The notes under the pieces: model-generated | Seen by the model: only the letters and a program-made list of their open reading frames with translations | Told to the model about the DNA's origin: nothing | Databases searched by the model: none | Shown here: piece by piece, positions 61,402-64,000 of the stretch | How positions within the stretch are numbered: position 1 is the stretch's first letter | Layout of the letters: each line of letters starts with the position of its first letter | Program-made: the position numbers and the translations under genes | Assembly (NCBI RefSeq): GCF_014931275.1 | Contig: NZ_CP063110.1 | Coordinates: 914,001 to 978,000 of the forward strand | DNA: 64,000 nucleotides | Reading direction: 5' to 3' | Source: Haemophilus parainfluenzae | GTDB taxonomy: Bacteria > Pseudomonadota > Gammaproteobacteria > Enterobacterales > Pasteurellaceae

Positions 61402-62121
61402 ATGAAAGAACTTGATAACAATAATATTCCCGAACACGTTGCCATCATAATGGATGGTAATGGGCGCTGGGCGAAGCAACAAAATAAGCTGCGTATTTTT
61501 GGCCATACAAATGGTGTGGCAGCCGTGCGCCGTGCGGTGAGTTATGCACGACAAACTGGCGTTAAGTTTTTGACGTTATACGCTTTTAGCAGTGAAAACT
61601 GGAATCGTCCCGAGCAAGAAGTGAGTGCATTGATGACGCTCTTTATGCAAGCACTTGATCGAGAAGTCAAAAAATTACATAAAAATAATATTCGTTTAAA
61701 GATTATCGGTGATGTTTCTCGTTTTAGTGAAAAATTGCAAGAGAAGATCGCAAAAGCAGAAAATTTAACGGGAAATAATACCGCACTGACTTTAAATATT
61801 GCGGCGAATTACGGTGGTTGTTGGGATATTGTTCAAGCGACCCAACAATTAGCTGAAAAAGTAAAAAATAATGAGATTTCGGTGAGTGATATTAATGAAT
61901 CACTTTTCCAGCAACATTTAGTCACACAAGATGAGCCGCCGGTCGATTTGTTAATTCGGACGAGCGGTGAGCAACGCATTAGTAATTTCTTACTTTGGCA
62001 AATTGCGTATGCGGAATTGTGTTTTTTAGATGTGCTTTGGCCGGATTTTAGTGAAAAAGATTTTAATCAGGCAATTGCCTGCTATCAACAACGTCATCGC
62101 CGTTTTGGCGGGACAGAATAA
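61402..62121 (+). CDS. uppS: Undecaprenyl diphosphate synthase
   Basis: This 239-residue cis-prenyltransferase makes the C55 lipid carrier for cell-wall synthesis. Motifs are [15 protein letters not shown] (catalytic aspartate), [47 protein letters not shown] and [12 protein letters not shown]. It starts 39 bases after dxr, with an uptake signal in the gap, and cdsA begins 11 bases after it, making a tight operon. Confidence 0.98.
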   Translation: MKELDNNNIPEHVAIIMDGNGRWAKQQNKLRIFGHTNGVAAVRRAVSYARQTGVKFLTLYAFSSENWNRPEQEVSALMTLFMQALDREVKKLHKNNIRLKIIGDVSRFSEKLQEKIAKAENLTGNNTALTLNIAANYGGCWDIVQATQQLAEKVKNNEISVSDINESLFQQHLVTQDEPPVDLLIRTSGEQRISNFLLWQIAYAELCFLDVLWPDFSEKDFNQAIACYQQRHRRFGGTE

Positions 62122-62132
62122 GCGGAGAACTT

Positions 62133-62999
62133 ATGCTTAAAGAACGTGTATTATCAGCCATTGTGTTGATTGCTTTGGTATTATGTGCCTTGTTCTTATT
62201 TACCCCATTTTATTTTGCCCTAGCCTTGGGCTTTGTGGCGACACTTGGTATTTGGGAGTGGGCTCAATTTGCTCGTTTTAAAAATCCTTTGGCACGCCTT
62301 TGTATCGCAGCATTTCTAGGCGCATTTATCTTCCTCTGGCTTTATAACGAAGGTAATTATTTAGATGCAGGTCGAGTATTTGAAAACTACTTGCCGCTTT
62401 TATTGCTAAATTCAGTCGGTTGGTGGGCGCTTGCATTAGTATTAGTGGTGACTTATCCAAGCTCAGCGAAGTTTTGGGGTAAAAATATCCCTTTACAAGT
62501 CTTGTTTGCTTTCTCTACGCTGATTCCTTTTGTTGCCGCAGTCTTACGTTTACGTTTAGATAATTATACAGCTGATCCTCATCATGGTTTATTCTTGTTG
62601 CTTTATGTGTTTGTATTGGTATGGGCAGCGGACTCTGGTGCCTATTTTGCGGGACGAGCCTTTGGTAAGCACAAGCTTGCGCCGAAAGTATCACCAGGAA
62701 AAACATGGCAAGGCGTATTTGGTGGCATGATCACTGCGGCGGTATTGGCATTTGTATTTATCCATTTCTCTGGTGAAACCTTATTAGGTAGTCGTGCAAT
62801 GAGTGGTTTTGTTGTGCTTTCTGTGGCAACAGTGGCTATTTCTGTATTGGGTGACTTAGCAGAAAGTATGTTTAAACGTGAATCAGGCATTAAAGACAGT
62901 AGTCAATTAATTCCAGGTCATGGCGGTATTTTAGATCGTATTGATAGTTTAACAGCCGCAGTACCATTCTTCACATACTTCTATTTCTTTGTGTTATAG
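62133..62999 (+). CDS. cdsA: Phosphatidate cytidylyltransferase
   Basis: This 288-residue protein has about eight membrane segments. The family signature is complete near the C-terminus: SPGKTWQGVFGGM, then DLAESMFKRESGIKDSSQLI and PGHGGILDRIDSL. It forms CDP-diacylglycerol, the precursor for PssA and Psd encoded elsewhere in this window. rseP follows after eight bases in the same operon. Confidence 0.97.
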   Translation: MLKERVLSAIVLIALVLCALFLFTPFYFALALGFVATLGIWEWAQFARFKNPLARLCIAAFLGAFIFLWLYNEGNYLDAGRVFENYLPLLLLNSVGWWALALVLVVTYPSSAKFWGKNIPLQVLFAFSTLIPFVAAVLRLRLDNYTADPHHGLFLLLYVFVLVWAADSGAYFAGRAFGKHKLAPKVSPGKTWQGVFGGMITAAVLAFVFIHFSGETLLGSRAMSGFVVLSVATVAISVLGDLAESMFKRESGIKDSSQLIPGHGGILDRIDSLTAAVPFFTYFYFFVL

Positions 63000-63007
63000 G
63001 ATAGAAC

Positions 63008-64000
63008 ATGTCGTTTTTGTGGTCGCTTGGTTCATTTATTGTTGCAATTGCTGTGCTAGTTGCCGTACACGAATACGGCCATTTTTGGGCAGCAAGAAAG
63101 TGCGGTATTAAAGTTCATCGTTTTTCGATTGGCTTTGGTAAAGTAATTTGGCGACGCACAGATAAATTGGGTACCGAGTTTGCGATTTCAGCCATTCCGC
63201 TTGGTGGTTATGTCAAAATGCTTGACGGACGAAATGAAGAAGTTCCAGCAGAATTAAAATCGCAGGCATTTGAAAGTAAATCTGTCGCTCAACGTGCTTT
63301 TGTGATTGCTGCAGGCCCGCTTGCTAATTTTATTTTTGCGATTTTGGCATATTGGGTTATTTATTCTGTAGGGATTCCGAGTGTTAAACCAGTCATTGAA
63401 AATGTTACGTCAAATTCACCGGCTGCAATAGCTCAAATTGAACCGAATACCCAGATTTTGGCAATTGATGGGAAGAATACACCCGATTGGGAAACCATTA
63501 ATTTATTGCTCACTGATAAGTTAGGTTCTGATTCTGTTGAGCTCACATTAACGCCTTTTGGTGAAGACCGACCTTATCAACGAACCATTAATCTGCAAAA
63601 TTGGACATTTGAGCCAGATAAAGAAACAGCATTTGAAACATTAGGGATCAATCCAGTTTCAAGTAAAGTGGAGATGACTTTATCAAAAGTGGTGGAGAAC
63701 TCACCAGCTGAAAAAGCGGGCTTATTGATTGGCGATAAAATTTTAGCGGAAAATTCGACCACACTTGATTGGAAAGCTTTTGTCGCACAGGTACAACAAG
63801 GTCAACCTTTTACAATCAAGGTTGAACGAAATCAGGAAATTTTTGACAAAACCTTGCAACCGGAGAAGAATCAAGAGGGTAAATGGTTTGTGGGGTTAAG
63901 TCCGACGTTCTTAAAAGTTGGAGAACAGTATCGAACTGAATTAAAATATGGTATTCTTGATGCTCTACAAAAAGGTGTGGAAAAGACAGGCCAGATTGCT
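63008..64000 (+). CDS. rseP: RIP zinc metalloprotease RseP (partial, 3' end outside window)
   Basis: The first 331 codons of a site-2 protease are visible without a stop. The active-site HEYGH is at residues 21-25 in the first transmembrane segment. AIPLGGYVKMLDG is the conserved membrane-reentrant region, and two periplasmic PDZ domains follow (one around residues 130-200, another around 220-300, with SPAEKAGLLIGDKIL). RseP cleaves the anti-sigma factor RseA and leftover signal peptides within the membrane. An uptake signal lies inside. Confidence 0.96.
   Translation, partial: MSFLWSLGSFIVAIAVLVAVHEYGHFWAARKCGIKVHRFSIGFGKVIWRRTDKLGTEFAISAIPLGGYVKMLDGRNEEVPAELKSQAFESKSVAQRAFVIAAGPLANFIFAILAYWVIYSVGIPSVKPVIENVTSNSPAAIAQIEPNTQILAIDGKNTPDWETINLLLTDKLGSDSVELTLTPFGEDRPYQRTINLQNWTFEPDKETAFETLGINPVSSKVEMTLSKVVENSPAEKAGLLIGDKILAENSTTLDWKAFVAQVQQGQPFTIKVERNQEIFDKTLQPEKNQEGKWFVGLSPTFLKVGEQYRTELKYGILDALQKGVEKTGQIA

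Overview
The window reads as chromosomal DNA of a Pasteurellaceae bacterium of the Haemophilus type, most likely Haemophilus parainfluenzae or a close relative. The DNA-uptake signal core AAGTGCGGT (or its complement ACCGCACTT) occurs roughly four dozen times by eye, about once per 1.3 kb. This is the Haemophilus influenzae-type dialect, not the ACAAGCGGT dialect of Actinobacillus pleuropneumoniae. Gene content (napFDAGHBC, acrRAB, secG next to tRNA-Leu, the rpsB-to-rseP cluster) also fits. The species assignment is inference.

Layout. 1-9.6 kb: end of epmA; sdaC-sdaA serine uptake and deamination with a CRP-type promoter; a membrane phosphoesterase; ybaB-recR-topB; secG and tRNA-Leu(GAG); a lone sucrose-family PTS permease. 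9.7-12.3 kb: an accessory patch with a lipoprotein gene, two related hairpin repeats and a very AT-rich, broken gene. When six single-base homopolymer shifts are corrected, this gene encodes a protein of about 618 residues with a C-terminal HEPN-type RNase signature (R-x4-H). It is the best candidate for an unusual system here, probably a decayed or switched-off anti-phage protein. 12.3-21.3 kb, minus strand: metH, then leuABCD with a newly readable leucine-rich leader peptide and attenuator. 21.6-31.8 kb: dprA, yaaA, pfkA, folA, proB, fklB, psd, pssA, yfiF and small lipoproteins. 32-34 kb: gss, a bifunctional glutathionylspermidine enzyme. 34-40.4 kb: the complete periplasmic nitrate reductase operon with an FNR-like box. 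40.5-45 kb: yggL, trmB, priA, ftsN. 45-50 kb: the acrRAB multidrug efflux operon with a perfect palindromic operator. 50-53 kb: an M48 metalloprotease, the Mtr tryptophan permease under a TrpR-like operator, and a methyltransferase. 53.2-64 kb: the core cluster rpsB-tsf-pyrH-frr-dxr-uppS-cdsA-rseP, interrupted by three minus-strand genes for envelope proteins (a phosphoethanolamine transferase and two paralogous lipoproteins).

The genes are mostly housekeeping. Themes that connect are leucine, methionine, serine and tryptophan supply; phospholipid synthesis (psd, pssA, cdsA); anaerobic respiration (nap); and competence (dprA plus dense uptake signals). Uptake signals placed as inverted pairs repeatedly form the transcription terminators, and one such pair lies inside the priA coding sequence.
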